DNA of 30,065 bases from an uncultured Bacteroides sp. (GCA_902388495.1 CABMPP010000040.1:1-30065), one strand, 5' to 3'; shown: positions 9,201 through 17,745, counted from the first letter of the stretch. The notes: a model not told the origin generated them from the letters alone. A program made the numbers and translations.

Positions 9201-9686
9201 TTATTCCTCCTTGTTCATTTTTTTAAGTTTGTCTTTAATGCGGCTGAGTTTGGTGGCTACGTTGGTTACGGTCAGTCCGGTAATTTCGGCTATTTCGTCG
9301 TAACTTTTCTCTTCCAGATAGAGCAGGATAATGGATTTCTCCAATTGTCCCAGCCGGTTGATCATCCGGTAGAGTTGCTGTAGCATGGCTTGTGTCTCGT
9401 CAGTTTCTTCCGTCCGGTCGGCCTCTTGGGTGAGGGTCACGATTTCGGGAATGTTCTTTTCTTTTCGAATAAAGCTGATGCAGGTGTTCAGTGAGATTCG
9501 GTAAATCCAGGTTGACATCTTGCACTCTTTGCGGAATTTAGGAAATGCTTTCCATAAGTTGAGTACCACCTCCTGATACAGGTCGTTGAGGGTAGCATTG
9601 GGCGTGGTGTACAGATAGCACACCTTGTATATGACACGCTCATACTCCCGTACTGTGGACACAAACTCTTGTTCTACATTATCCAT
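9201..9686 (-). CDS. ECF-type RNA polymerase sigma-70 factor
   Basis: A 161-residue sigma factor. Region 2 includes DLYQEVVLNLWKAFPKFR and MSTWIYRISLNTC (about residues 34-70). Region 4 includes YDEIAEITGLTVTNVATKLSRIKDKLKK with a helix-turn-helix (about residues 128-157). There is no extended N- or C-terminal domain, as in small ECF factors. It leads the unit with the membrane protein (3-bp gap), a probable regulator or cognate partner. No TAnnTTTG box is seen upstream; an imperfect inverted repeat at 9711-9757 lies in the spacer instead. Confidence 0.9.
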   Translation of the reverse strand: MDNVEQEFVSTVREYERVIYKVCYLYTTPNATLNDLYQEVVLNLWKAFPKFRKECKMSTWIYRISLNTCISFIRKEKNIPEIVTLTQEADRTEETDETQAMLQQLYRMINRLGQLEKSIILLYLEEKSYDEIAEITGLTVTNVATKLSRIKDKLKKMNKEE

Positions 9687-9710
9687 TTTCTTTTAGCTTC
9701 TTCGAATTGC

Positions 9711-9757
9711 TTTTGCACTGTTAGTCGCAGAGGAGAGCGATAAATCACAGTGTAAAA
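9711..9757. promoter_or_regulatory. Imperfect inverted repeat upstream of the sigma factor gene
   Basis: TTTTGCACTGT (9711-9721) is the reverse complement of ACAGTGTAAAA (9747-9757) with one mismatch, separated by 25 bp. It sits 25-71 bp upstream of the sigma ATG and just past the end of the MetH-activation gene. It could be an operator or a long-loop hairpin; no T-run follows, so a classical terminator is less likely. Confidence 0.3.
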
Positions 9758-9766
9758 GTATAAAAT

Positions 9767-10675
9767 TTATTTAGGCAGATTGGCTGCCAGGAATTTCCGC
9801 ATCTCGTTGACGGGCATTCCGCGGCGCCGGGCATAGTCTTCCAACTGGTCTTCTCCTATTTTGCCGACTGCAAAGTAGCGGGATGCGGGATGTGCCAGCA
9901 TAAGTCCGCAGACGGAAGCGTGCGGATGCATGGCTCCGTTCTCCGTCAGGGTGATGCCTATTCTTTTCATATCGAGCAGTTCGTCCAGTATGAAATTTAC
10001 CGATTGGTCGGGCAGGGAAGGATAACCTACTGCCGGGCGGATGCCTTGATAATTTTCTATCAGCAATTCCGGTATGGAGAGTGCTTCGTCGGGGGCATAT
10101 CCCCAGGCTTCTTTGCGCACATGCTCATGCATTTTCTCTGTGACTGCTTCGGCAAGGCGGTCGGTCAGCGTCTGGACTAGCAGATGTTTGTACGGATCAT
10201 CCTTATAAAATCCTTCGGTCTCTTCACTGATGGAGGAAGCAAAGAGTCCGATAGTATCGGGGATGCCCGAGGAGACCGGACGTACAAAGTCGCTCAGGCA
10301 GAGGAAAGGAGTGCCGTCGGGATGCGGGGTCTGCTGGCGGAGCAGGGGGAAAGTGATCCCTTCTATCAGGAGGTTGTCTCCGTCTGCATTTGCCTGGCAG
10401 AGTCTGAAGATGCACTGGATGGTTATTTTCCCGTCCAGTTGATTGAGCATCCGGTTGGCTTCCTTGAACAGCTGCATGGCCTCTGCAGCCTTGGCACGCT
10501 CTTCTTCGGGAAAGGCGGCGAGCCAGGAGGCACGGCAAGCATCGCAGCCATGAATATTGGCTATGGCTGCGAAACGTGGCTGAAAGCCCCAGGCATGAAA
10601 GAAGTAAATCCAGTTGATATACGGACTTACCTCACGGACAGGATAGTTAAGAATCACAGGTTGGGAATTTATCAT
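9767..10675 (-). CDS. Stand-alone methionine synthase activation-domain protein
   Basis: A 302-residue cytosolic protein matching the C-terminal reactivation domain of cobalamin-dependent methionine synthase (MetH). That domain binds S-adenosylmethionine and remethylates oxidised cob(II)alamin. The SAM-binding signature RPAVGYPSLPD lies at about residues 213-223, and the typical ending YFAVGKIGEDQLEDYARRRGM at 267-287. In Bacteroides MetH is commonly split, with this domain encoded separately; the MetH core is not in this window. The gene follows pyrC by 13 bp and is probably co-transcribed. The residues before 130 are divergent from E. coli MetH. Confidence 0.85.
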   Translation of the reverse strand: MINSQPVILNYPVREVSPYINWIYFFHAWGFQPRFAAIANIHGCDACRASWLAAFPEEERAKAAEAMQLFKEANRMLNQLDGKITIQCIFRLCQANADGDNLLIEGITFPLLRQQTPHPDGTPFLCLSDFVRPVSSGIPDTIGLFASSISEETEGFYKDDPYKHLLVQTLTDRLAEAVTEKMHEHVRKEAWGYAPDEALSIPELLIENYQGIRPAVGYPSLPDQSVNFILDELLDMKRIGITLTENGAMHPHASVCGLMLAHPASRYFAVGKIGEDQLEDYARRRGMPVNEMRKFLAANLPK

Positions 10676-10688
10676 TGATTGCTGTCCA

Positions 10689-12041
10689 TTAATCGTTGAA
10701 CCTCAGTTCTTCGCCGCGGTAACTTTCGTCAACAACACCGTCGCTGTAGATCAGATGTCCGTTGGCAAAGGTCTTTTCTACTTTCCAGTTGAAGGCGAAG
10801 TCTTCCAACGGGCTCCAGCCGCATTTGCTCAAAATATCATCGGCAGTTACCACCCACTCCCAGTCGTCGGCGGGACGCACCAGGACAAGGTCTGCATGAT
10901 AACCCTCGCGGATATAACCGCGTTCTTTGATACGGTATATCTGGGCGGGAGCGTGACACATCTTTTCAACAATGGTTTCGATTTTGAATACTTTGTCCCC
11001 CATTAGCTCCAGCATGCTGATGAGCCCGAATTGTATCATCGGCATGCCCGACATTGCTTTCAGGGTACCTCCTACTTTCTCGGAAAGCAGGTGTGGAGCG
11101 TGGTCGGTGGCAATGGTATCTATCAGACCGGAGTTGACGGCGTTGCGCAAGGCATCGCGGTCGGTTGCACTCTTGATGGCAGGATTGCATTTGATGCGTG
11201 CACCAAACTTCAGGTAGTCGCTCATTGTAAAAAGCAGATGAGGAATACACACTTCAGCTGTGATACGCTTGTCGGAGAGTGGGAAGTCATCGAACAACTG
11301 GAGTTCCTTGGCTGTGGATACATGAAGTATGTGCAACCGGGCATCTGCAAGCTTTGCCAACCGTACAGCCAGTTCGGAAGAAGCGAAGCAAGCTACCGAT
11401 GAACGGATGCGCGGATGCTTGCTGATGGGGATATCGTCTTCTCCGGCAAACATTTTCTTGTATCGGGCAATGTTATCTTTGATAGTCTGCTGGTCTTCGC
11501 AGTGGGCGGCAATCAGCATATCTGTGCCGTGAAAGATGTTCAGCAGGCTGTTCATCTTGTCCACCAGCATGTCGCCGGTACTGGAACCCATAAACAACTT
11601 GATACCGCAGACGCGCTGCTTGTCCAGCTTGCTGAATTCGTTATAGTTGGTATTGGTTGCTCCGAAGTAGCAGGAGTGATTGACGATACACTTCTCGTTC
11701 AGCAGGTCAAATTTTGCATTCAGCGCATCCAGTGTAGTAGTTTGCGGATTGGTGTTGGGCATATCCATAATGGATGTTACACCTCCCGCAGCGGCTGCAC
11801 GGCTTTCGGTGAGAATGTCCGCTTTAGCAGTCAGTCCCGGATCGCGGAAGTGTACATGTTCGTCAATGATGCCGGGCAGCAAGTAACACTCGGAAGCATC
11901 GATGATTTCGTCACAAGGTGCGGAGATAGCGGTACGGTGTGGTGCTACTTGGGCAATACGCCCGTTTTCTATGACTACGGAACCACGGAAGATTCTTCCT
12001 TCGTTGACTATCTTTGCATTACGTATCAGCGTTCTCTTCAT
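10689..12041 (-). CDS. pyrC: Dihydroorotase
   Basis: A 450-residue class I-type dihydroorotase of the amidohydrolase superfamily, which cyclises carbamoyl-aspartate to dihydroorotate in pyrimidine synthesis. Metal ligands are visible as His62 and His64 in DEHVHFRDPG, with further conserved His at 180 (AAHCED) and 240 (LHILHVS). The catalytic/metal Asp is at 313 in IATDHAPH. The conserved substrate block MPNTNPQTT is present. Length fits the long bacterial form rather than the 340-residue E. coli PyrC. The ATG is preceded directly by a run of nine T on the plus strand (poly-A on the mRNA). It lies between a glycosyltransferase gene and the MetH-activation gene. Confidence 0.93.
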   Translation of the reverse strand: MKRTLIRNAKIVNEGRIFRGSVVIENGRIAQVAPHRTAISAPCDEIIDASECYLLPGIIDEHVHFRDPGLTAKADILTESRAAAAGGVTSIMDMPNTNPQTTTLDALNAKFDLLNEKCIVNHSCYFGATNTNYNEFSKLDKQRVCGIKLFMGSSTGDMLVDKMNSLLNIFHGTDMLIAAHCEDQQTIKDNIARYKKMFAGEDDIPISKHPRIRSSVACFASSELAVRLAKLADARLHILHVSTAKELQLFDDFPLSDKRITAEVCIPHLLFTMSDYLKFGARIKCNPAIKSATDRDALRNAVNSGLIDTIATDHAPHLLSEKVGGTLKAMSGMPMIQFGLISMLELMGDKVFKIETIVEKMCHAPAQIYRIKERGYIREGYHADLVLVRPADDWEWVVTADDILSKCGWSPLEDFAFNWKVEKTFANGHLIYSDGVVDESYRGEELRFND

Positions 12042-12082
12042 TTTTTTTTGATAATTGATAGTGGATAAATGATAATGGATGA

Positions 12083-12838
12083 TTAACGCTCCATTGGCTT
12101 TGGATATTTATGGAACCAGCTGTCCCATTTCAATCGTATGACTCCGAATACGGCTTCACCGAATATGCTGCTGTTCATCTTGGAAGTGCCCAACTCGCGG
12201 TTGATAAAGATGACGGGCACTTCCTTGACCTTGAAACCGCATTTGTAGGCAGTGAATTTCATTTCTATCTGGAAGGCATATCCTTTGAAGCGGATGCCGT
12301 CCAGGTTGATGGTCTGCAACACCCGGCGGCGGTAGCATACAAATCCGGCTGTCGTATCATGGATGGGCAACCCTGTGATGAGGCGCACATATTTGGAGGC
12401 AAAATAAGACATCAGCACGCGTCCCATCGGCCAGTTCACCACATTGACACCGCTGACATAACGCGAGCCGATGGCTACGTCGGCACCTTCTTGGGCACAA
12501 GCCTGATAGAGACGTGGAAGATCCTGAGGATTATGGCTGAAGTCGGCATCCATTTCGAAGATGTACTCATACTCGCGTTGCAGCGCCCATTTGAAGCCGG
12601 CAATGTAAGCAGTGCCCAAACCAAGTTTTCCTTTACGTTCTACCATGAACAGGCGTTCGGGGAATTCTTGTTGTAAAGTCTTGACTATGGCGGCTGTACC
12701 GTCGGGCGAACCGTCTTCGATGACAAGGATATGAAAACCATGTTCCAGGGCGAAGACGGCACGGATTATATTTTCTATATTTTCCCGTTCGTTGTAGGTG
12801 GGGATAATGACAATGCTGTCTGGTGTCTGCATATTCAT
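12083..12838 (-). CDS. Polyprenol monophosphomannose synthase (DPM1-like GT2)
   Basis: A 251-residue family 2 glycosyltransferase that would transfer mannose from GDP-mannose to a polyprenyl phosphate at the inner face of the membrane. Blocks in order are VIIPTYNERENIENII, EDGSPDGTA, GLGTAYIAGF, EMDADFSHNP (metal-binding DAD) and GSRYVSG, with DTTAGFVCYRR further on. It has no C-terminal membrane helices, so it is the short soluble form. I chose the ATG at 12838 (12832 also possible), because a longer reading from a TTG at 12865 would start inside the -7 box at 12870-12863. It heads a probable operon with pyrC (41-bp gap) and the MetH-activation gene. Bacteroides use such lipid-linked sugars in protein O-glycosylation, but the exact sugar is not proven here. 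Confidence 0.88.
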   Translation of the reverse strand: MNMQTPDSIVIIPTYNERENIENIIRAVFALEHGFHILVIEDGSPDGTAAIVKTLQQEFPERLFMVERKGKLGLGTAYIAGFKWALQREYEYIFEMDADFSHNPQDLPRLYQACAQEGADVAIGSRYVSGVNVVNWPMGRVLMSYFASKYVRLITGLPIHDTTAGFVCYRRRVLQTINLDGIRFKGYAFQIEMKFTAYKCGFKVKEVPVIFINRELGTSKMNSSIFGEAVFGVIRLKWDSWFHKYPKPMER

Positions 12839-12862
12839 ACACGTGGGGATTCTAATTGGGAA

Positions 12863-12870
12863 CAAATGTA
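12863..12870 (-). promoter_or_regulatory. Bacteroides -7 promoter box for the DPM1-like gene
   Basis: Reads TACATTTG on the minus strand, an exact TAnnTTTG match, 24 bp before the ATG at 12838. It would give a leader of about 20 nt. Confidence 0.5.
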
Positions 12871-12913
12871 ATGCTTTTCTATTATTTACGGATAAAACTA
12901 AGGATTATTTATG

Positions 12914-12921
12914 TATTTTTG
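12914..12921 (+). promoter_or_regulatory. Bacteroides -7 promoter box for mfd
   Basis: Reads TATTTTTG, an exact TAnnTTTG match, 25 bp before the ATG at 12947. It overlaps the upstream in-frame ATG at 12911, which argues against that codon being the start. Confidence 0.55.
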
Positions 12922-12946
12922 CGGCGGAATTACCATCATATCTGTT

Positions 12947-15900
12947 ATGACTATCACCGAACTGCAACAATGCTACGCCGCTCATCCCAATGTGGAGGCT
13001 ATAAGCCGGCTGCTTAAAAATACTTCTGTCCGTCATCTGTACTGTGGGGGCCTGTGCGCTTCTGCCGCTTCGCTGTTTTCGTCTGTACTGGTGCAGCGGG
13101 CAGAGTGTCCGTTTGTCTTCATCCTCGGCGATTTGGAGGAAGCCGGCTATTTCTACCACGACCTGACGCAGATATTGGGCGGGGAACGGGTACTGTTCTT
13201 CCCGTCTTCTTTCCGCCGCGCCATCAAGTACGGGCAAAAGGATGCTGCTAATGAGATACTCCGTACGGAAGTGCTGAGCCGTTTGCAGAAGAATGAAGAA
13301 GGGCTTTGCGTAGTGACTTATCCGGATGCGCTGGCAGAGAAGGTGGTTTCCCGCAAAGAGTTGGGAGACAAGACGCTGAAACTGCATACGGATGAACGGG
13401 TGGACATGAACTTCATCACAGAAGTGCTACGCAGTTATGGTTTCGAATATGTGGATTACGTGTACGAGCCGGGGCAATATGCCGTGCGAGGCAGCATCAT
13501 AGACGTTTTCTCCTTTTCTTCCGAATGTCCTTTCCGTATCGACTTTTTCGGTGATGAAGTAGAAAGCATCCGTACTTTCGAGGTGGAGACACAGCTTTCC
13601 AAAGAGAAGAAGGAGAGCATCGTGATAGTTCCCGATTTGAGCCATAGCCTTGAAAAAGGAGGAAGCGGAGGGATGGTATCTTTTCTTGATTTCCTTCAGC
13701 CCGATACGGTATTGGCGATGCGTGATTTCCTTTGGCTGCGCGAGCGTATTCAGACAGTGCACGATGAAGCGCTTACCCCGCAAGCTATTGCAGCCCGCGA
13801 GGCCGAAGAGAATGGAGCGATAACACTGGATGGCAAATTGATTGATGGGGGAGAGTTTACGTTGCGTGCGCTCGATTTCCGCCGAATGGAGCTTGGCAAC
13901 AAGCCCACCGGTACGCCGGATGCTACCATTTCATTCAATACCACCGCACAACCCATCTTTCACAAGAATTTCGACTTGGTGGCGGAGAGCTTTCAGGAGT
14001 ATCTTGCCAAGAACTATACCCTGTATATTTGTAGCGACAGTCTGAAACAGACCGACCGTATCCGTGCCATATTCGAAGATCGCGGAGATAATATCTCTTT
14101 CACTGCAGTGGAGCGCACTTTACACGAAGGTTTTGCCGATAACACGTTGCGCCTCTGCATTTTTACCGATCATCAGCTGTTCGATCGTTTTCATAAATAC
14201 AACCTGAAGAGTGACAAGGCACGTAGCGGTAAAGTAGCTCTTTCATTGAAAGAACTGAACCAGTTTACTCCGGGCGATTATGTGGTACATACCGACCACG
14301 GTGTGGGGCGCTTTGCCGGACTGGTGCGCATCCCCAACGGAGATACTTCCCAGGAGGTGATGAAACTGGTCTATCAGAACGAAGATGTAGTATTCGTTTC
14401 CATCCACTCCCTGCACAAAGTTTCCAAGTATAAAGGGAAAGAAGGGGAGGCTCCCCGCCTCAATAAGTTGGGTACCGGTGCGTGGGAGAAACTGAAAGAT
14501 CGTACCAAAACCAAAATCAAGGATATTGCCCGCGATTTGATAAGACTTTACTCGCAGCGACGCGAGGAACAAGGCTTTCAATATAGTACCGACAGCTTTC
14601 TGCAACGGGAGTTGGAAGCTTCTTTCATCTACGAAGATACCCCCGACCAAAGCAAGGCAACTGCCGACGTGAAAGCCGACATGGAAAGTGCCCGCCCGAT
14701 GGACCGCCTTGTTTGCGGTGATGTAGGTTTCGGCAAGACGGAGGTAGCTGTGCGTGCTGCTTTCAAGGCAGTAGCCGATAACAAGCAAGTGGCTGTATTG
14801 GTGCCTACTACGGTGCTTGCTTACCAGCACTTCCAGACTTTCAAGGAGCGCTTGAAGGGATTGCCTTGCCGGGTCGATTATCTGAGCCGTGCCCGTAGTG
14901 CCGCACAAGCCAAAGCTGTTATCAAGGGACTTGCCGAGGGAGAAGTGAATATCCTCATCGGCACCCATCGCATTCTGGGCAAAGACGTGAAGTTCAAAGA
15001 CCTCGGCCTGCTGATTATTGACGAAGAACAGAAGTTTGGCGTTTCCGTAAAGGAAAAGCTTCGCCAGTTGAAGGTAAATGTCGATACGCTGACAATGACC
15101 GCCACGCCTATTCCCCGTACTTTACAGTTCTCACTGATGGGTGCGCGCGACCTCAGTGTCATTCAGACTCCGCCGCCCAATCGTTATCCCATCCAGACGG
15201 AAGTGCATACGTTTAATGAAGAAATCATTGCCGATGCCATCAACTTTGAGATGAGCCGCAACGGACAGGTGTTCTTTGTAAACAACCGCATCTCCAACCT
15301 GGTAGAACTCAAAGTGATGATCGAACGTCACATTCCCGATTGTCGTGTAGCCATCGGCCATGGGCAGATGGAGCCGGCCGAACTGGAAAAGATAATCCTC
15401 GATTTCGTGAATTATGATTACGACGTGTTGCTTGCCACTACTATTATAGAGAGTGGCATCGATATTCCGAATGCCAACACCATTATCATCAATCAGGCAC
15501 AGAACTTCGGTTTGAGCGACTTGCACCAGATGCGCGGGCGTGTAGGGCGTAGCAATAAAAAAGCATTCTGTTACCTGCTGGCGCCTCCTTTGTCTTCGCT
15601 TACTCCGGAAGCAAAACGCCGTTTGCAGGCTATTGAGAACTTCTCCGATTTGGGTAGTGGCATCCACATTGCCATGCAGGACCTCGACATCCGCGGTGCA
15701 GGAAATATGCTGGGAGCCGAACAGAGCGGTTTCATTGCCGACCTTGGTTATGAAACTTATCAGAAGATACTTTCCGAAGCCGTGCAAGAACTGAAGACCG
15801 ACGAATTTGCTGAACTTTATGCTGAAGAGTTGAAGGCTGAGGGAGGTGTTATCAGTGGCGAGCAGTTTGTTGATGAATGCCAGGTGGAGAGCGATCTCGA

Positions 15901-16333
15901 ACTTCTGCTTCCTGCCAACTACGTGACAGGCAGCAGCGAGCGCATGTTGCTCTACCGTGAGCTGGACGGTCTGACGCTGGATAAGGATGTAGCAGCTTTC
16001 CGTTCCCGCCTCGAAGACCGCTTCGGTCCTGTTCCCCCCGAGACAGAGGAATTGTTGCGCATTGTTCCTTTGCGTCGTATTGCCGCTCGTCTTGGTGCGG
16101 AAAAGGTGTACCTGAAGGGAGGACGTATGTCACTGTTCTTTGTCTCCAATCCGGACAGTCCGTACTATCAGAGCCAGGCATTCGGCAAGGTCATTGCTTA
16201 TATGATGCAATACACCCGTCGGTGCGATTTGCGCGAACAGAATAACAAGCGGAGTATGCTGGTGAAGGATGTAAGGACGGTAGAAGAGGCGGTTTATGTG
16301 TTGCAGGAGATTGTGGGGATGCAGACGGAATGA
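12947..16333 (+). CDS. mfd: Transcription-repair coupling factor Mfd
   Basis: An 1128-residue ATP-dependent DNA translocase that removes RNA polymerase stalled at lesions and recruits UvrA. The N-terminal third is the UvrB-like module. The RNA-polymerase-interacting CarD-like domain starts near residue 440 (FTPGDYVVHTDHGVGRF). Walker A is GDVGFGKT at 591-598, the DEEQ box is at 692-695, motif III reads TMTATPIPRTL, and motif VI contains MRGRVGRSNKKAFCYLL. A TRCF C-terminal domain follows. An in-frame ATG exists at 12911, but the promoter box at 12914-12921 overlaps it, so 12947 is preferred. Length is normal for Bacteroidetes Mfd. Confidence 0.96.
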   Translation: MTITELQQCYAAHPNVEAISRLLKNTSVRHLYCGGLCASAASLFSSVLVQRAECPFVFILGDLEEAGYFYHDLTQILGGERVLFFPSSFRRAIKYGQKDAANEILRTEVLSRLQKNEEGLCVVTYPDALAEKVVSRKELGDKTLKLHTDERVDMNFITEVLRSYGFEYVDYVYEPGQYAVRGSIIDVFSFSSECPFRIDFFGDEVESIRTFEVETQLSKEKKESIVIVPDLSHSLEKGGSGGMVSFLDFLQPDTVLAMRDFLWLRERIQTVHDEALTPQAIAAREAEENGAITLDGKLIDGGEFTLRALDFRRMELGNKPTGTPDATISFNTTAQPIFHKNFDLVAESFQEYLAKNYTLYICSDSLKQTDRIRAIFEDRGDNISFTAVERTLHEGFADNTLRLCIFTDHQLFDRFHKYNLKSDKARSGKVALSLKELNQFTPGDYVVHTDHGVGRFAGLVRIPNGDTSQEVMKLVYQNEDVVFVSIHSLHKVSKYKGKEGEAPRLNKLGTGAWEKLKDRTKTKIKDIARDLIRLYSQRREEQGFQYSTDSFLQRELEASFIYEDTPDQSKATADVKADMESARPMDRLVCGDVGFGKTEVAVRAAFKAVADNKQVAVLVPTTVLAYQHFQTFKERLKGLPCRVDYLSRARSAAQAKAVIKGLAEGEVNILIGTHRILGKDVKFKDLGLLIIDEEQKFGVSVKEKLRQLKVNVDTLTMTATPIPRTLQFSLMGARDLSVIQTPPPNRYPIQTEVHTFNEEIIADAINFEMSRNGQVFFVNNRISNLVELKVMIERHIPDCRVAIGHGQMEPAELEKIILDFVNYDYDVLLATTIIESGIDIPNANTIIINQAQNFGLSDLHQMRGRVGRSNKKAFCYLLAPPLSSLTPEAKRRLQAIENFSDLGSGIHIAMQDLDIRGAGNMLGAEQSGFIADLGYETYQKILSEAVQELKTDEFAELYAEELKAEGGVISGEQFVDECQVESDLELLLPANYVTGSSERMLLYRELDGLTLDKDVAAFRSRLEDRFGPVPPETEELLRIVPLRRIAARLGAEKVYLKGGRMSLFFVSNPDSPYYQSQAFGKVIAYMMQYTRRCDLREQNNKRSMLVKDVRTVEEAVYVLQEIVGMQTE

Positions 16334-16366
16334 TAAAATTGGCTCTTGGAATAAAGTCATAGTATA

Positions 16367-16398
16367 TTTGTTTTGTCGAAATATTCTTCATAACTTTG
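16367..16398 (+). promoter_or_regulatory. Full Bacteroides promoter for the mntA-hepT pair
   Basis: TTTG (16367-16370) and TAACTTTG (16391-16398), with a 20-bp spacer, match the Bacteroides -33/-7 consensus. It lies 22 bp before the mntA ATG and is the clearest complete promoter in the window. Confidence 0.65.
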
Positions 16399-16419
16399 TG
16401 TTACTTAAATATTTGTTAT

Positions 16420-16716
16420 ATGAGGAGTCTTAATGAATATATCGAAATAATAAAGAAATGTAGCGATGTACTACGTTCTTATTTTGGAGTCACTTCTTTA
16501 CGTATATTCGGCTCTGTTGCCCGTAATGAACAAAATGAAGATAGTGATGTGGATGTATGTGTGGATATGAAACCTAACTTATTTCTGCATGTAGAACTGA
16601 AGAAATATCTGGAAGAAAAGTTTGGTTGTCCGGTAGATGTGATCCGTCTTCATAAAAATATGAATGAGTTTCTTAAACGTCAGATAGAGAAAGATGGAAT
16701 CCTTGTCTCCTTATAA
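16420..16716 (+). CDS. mntA: MntA-type minimal nucleotidyltransferase antitoxin
   Basis: A 98-residue minimal nucleotidyltransferase. The active-site signature GS-x10-D-x-D is exact: Gly31-Ser32, Asp43 and Asp45 in GSVARNEQNEDSDVD. In characterised MntA/HepT pairs this protein AMPylates a Tyr in the HepT toxin and so blocks it. The ATG at 16420 fits the promoter at 16367-16398; the open frame reaches back to a TTG at 16396, but that codon is inside the -7 box. The 3' end overlaps the start of hepT by 23 bp, as expected for a coupled antitoxin-toxin pair. Codon use is more AT-rich than in mfd, consistent with a mobile gene pair. Confidence 0.87.
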   Translation: MRSLNEYIEIIKKCSDVLRSYFGVTSLRIFGSVARNEQNEDSDVDVCVDMKPNLFLHVELKKYLEEKFGCPVDVIRLHKNMNEFLKRQIEKDGILVSL

Positions 16717-17100
16717 GAAAGAAATAGCTTTAGGTATTTTAAAGCAAATTGAAGAGGCTATCGTGCGTTTGCAAGAAAGAACTTCGAATATACATAGTGT
16801 GGAGATTTTTTATTGTCTCCTACTGGTATGGAGAAACTGGATGCAGCGTGTATGTTGCTTATTGCGATAGGAGAGAGCCTTAAAGGTTTTGATAAAGTTA
16901 CCGAGAAAAGTGTATTAACTACTTGTCCGCAAATTCCTTGGAGTAGTGTTATGGGAGTTCGGGATATTATTGCTCATCACTATTTTAATGTGGATGCAGA
17001 AGAAATCTTCGATATTGTCCATAATGAATTACCGGCTCTTTTGGAGGCAATCCGCTATTTTATTCAAGAATTATCTCCCGAACTGCACTGCAAATCCTAA
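16694..17100 (+). pseudogene. hepT: HepT-type toxin (DUF86), split by a one-base frameshift
   Basis: HepT proteins are small helical RNases controlled by MntA. Frame one starts at the ATG at 16694 (MESLSPYKKEIALGILKQI) and reads SNIHSVEIFYCLLL before stopping. Family-like sequence resumes one frame back as LLSPTGMEKLDAACMLLIAI and continues to 17100. The join falls at a run of six T (16806-16811): one more T, or a -1 shift, gives SVEIFLLSPTGMEKLDA and a normal protein of 135 residues. The RNase motif R-x4-H-x-Y is intact downstream (RDIIAHHY). So the sequence shows a disrupted frame with both halves well preserved. It may be a recent mutation, a sequencing or assembly error in the homopolymer, or frameshift expression. 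Confidence 0.82.
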
Positions 17101-17712
17101 ATTAAAGAACGTAATGTTATTTTTGAACCAGCTGTGGTCAATGCCGTCGTCATATCCGTCTGTATTGTAAAGACGGGCATCAGGGTTGGCAAACCAGTCT
17201 GCCGTGAGCATATCGGCACGCAACATGCCCGATAGTTTCCTGGTGATACGAAATTCATACCCCATTCCTAATGATATACCGCAATATCCTCTTTGAAAAC
17301 GATGCCCGTTTTGTGTTCCCCGTTTGTATGTTCGCTCCTGATAGTTCATATATCCGATACCGAAGGATAGGAATGCCCCTTGGTTTCCGTTACTCCAAAG
17401 ATTGCGGAAGATGATGTTGGGACGTATGTAGTGCAGGTGCATCTTGTCCGGTGAGTGTGCTATCCTCAAATAATCGTACTGAAGCCCTATAGCAAAGCTC
17501 GGAACGAAGTAATAGCGTCCTTCAGTCATAAGGTTGTAACCCACCTGATTGCCGTTCTTGCTGAAGAAGTCGTTACGGTTTCCTTCTACATGGGGCAGTG
17601 CCAGACCACCGCCAAGTATGATGCTGTAGTCTTGCGGCAGATACTCTTGGGCTTGTAAGCTTGTTTTTAGACAAGTCAGGAGGATGAAGTATAGAAGGAG
17701 CAGTCGTTTCAT
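17071..17712 (-). CDS. Outer-membrane beta-barrel-like protein
   Basis: A 213-residue secreted protein with a signal peptide (MKRLLLLYFILLTCLKTSLQAQ). The mature part alternates polar and aromatic/hydrophobic residues, with segments such as YYFVPSFAIGLQYDYLRI, GAFLSFGIGYMNYQ and GISLGMGYEFRITRKLSGML. It ends in FNLGFAVQFGR, all typical of small 8-stranded outer-membrane barrels of Bacteroidetes. The ligand or role is unknown. Its last 30 bp overlap the hepT 3' end in convergent orientation, which suggests that the mntA-hepT pair was placed here with no spare sequence. A -7 box lies at 17745-17738. Confidence 0.75.
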   Translation of the reverse strand: MKRLLLLYFILLTCLKTSLQAQEYLPQDYSIILGGGLALPHVEGNRNDFFSKNGNQVGYNLMTEGRYYFVPSFAIGLQYDYLRIAHSPDKMHLHYIRPNIIFRNLWSNGNQGAFLSFGIGYMNYQERTYKRGTQNGHRFQRGYCGISLGMGYEFRITRKLSGMLRADMLTADWFANPDARLYNTDGYDDGIDHSWFKNNITFFNLGFAVQFGR

Positions 17713-17737
17713 TGTGGATATGTGAAGTTACATGATA

Positions 17738-17745
17738 CAAATATA
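17738..17745 (-). promoter_or_regulatory. Bacteroides -7 promoter box for the beta-barrel gene
   Basis: Reads TATATTTG on the minus strand, an exact TAnnTTTG match, 25 bp before the ATG at 17712. Confidence 0.5.

Noticed and set aside
12041..12049. T9 run next to the pyrC start as a phase-variation tract
   Set aside because: It lies outside the reading frame, and A-rich leaders are normal in Bacteroides, so no switch is supported.
12911..12946. Upstream ATG for mfd
   Set aside because: It directly precedes and overlaps a perfect -7 promoter box, so the transcript would begin after it.
16396..16419. Upstream TTG start for mntA
   Set aside because: The TTG is part of the -7 box TAACTTTG; the ATG at 16420 is properly placed.
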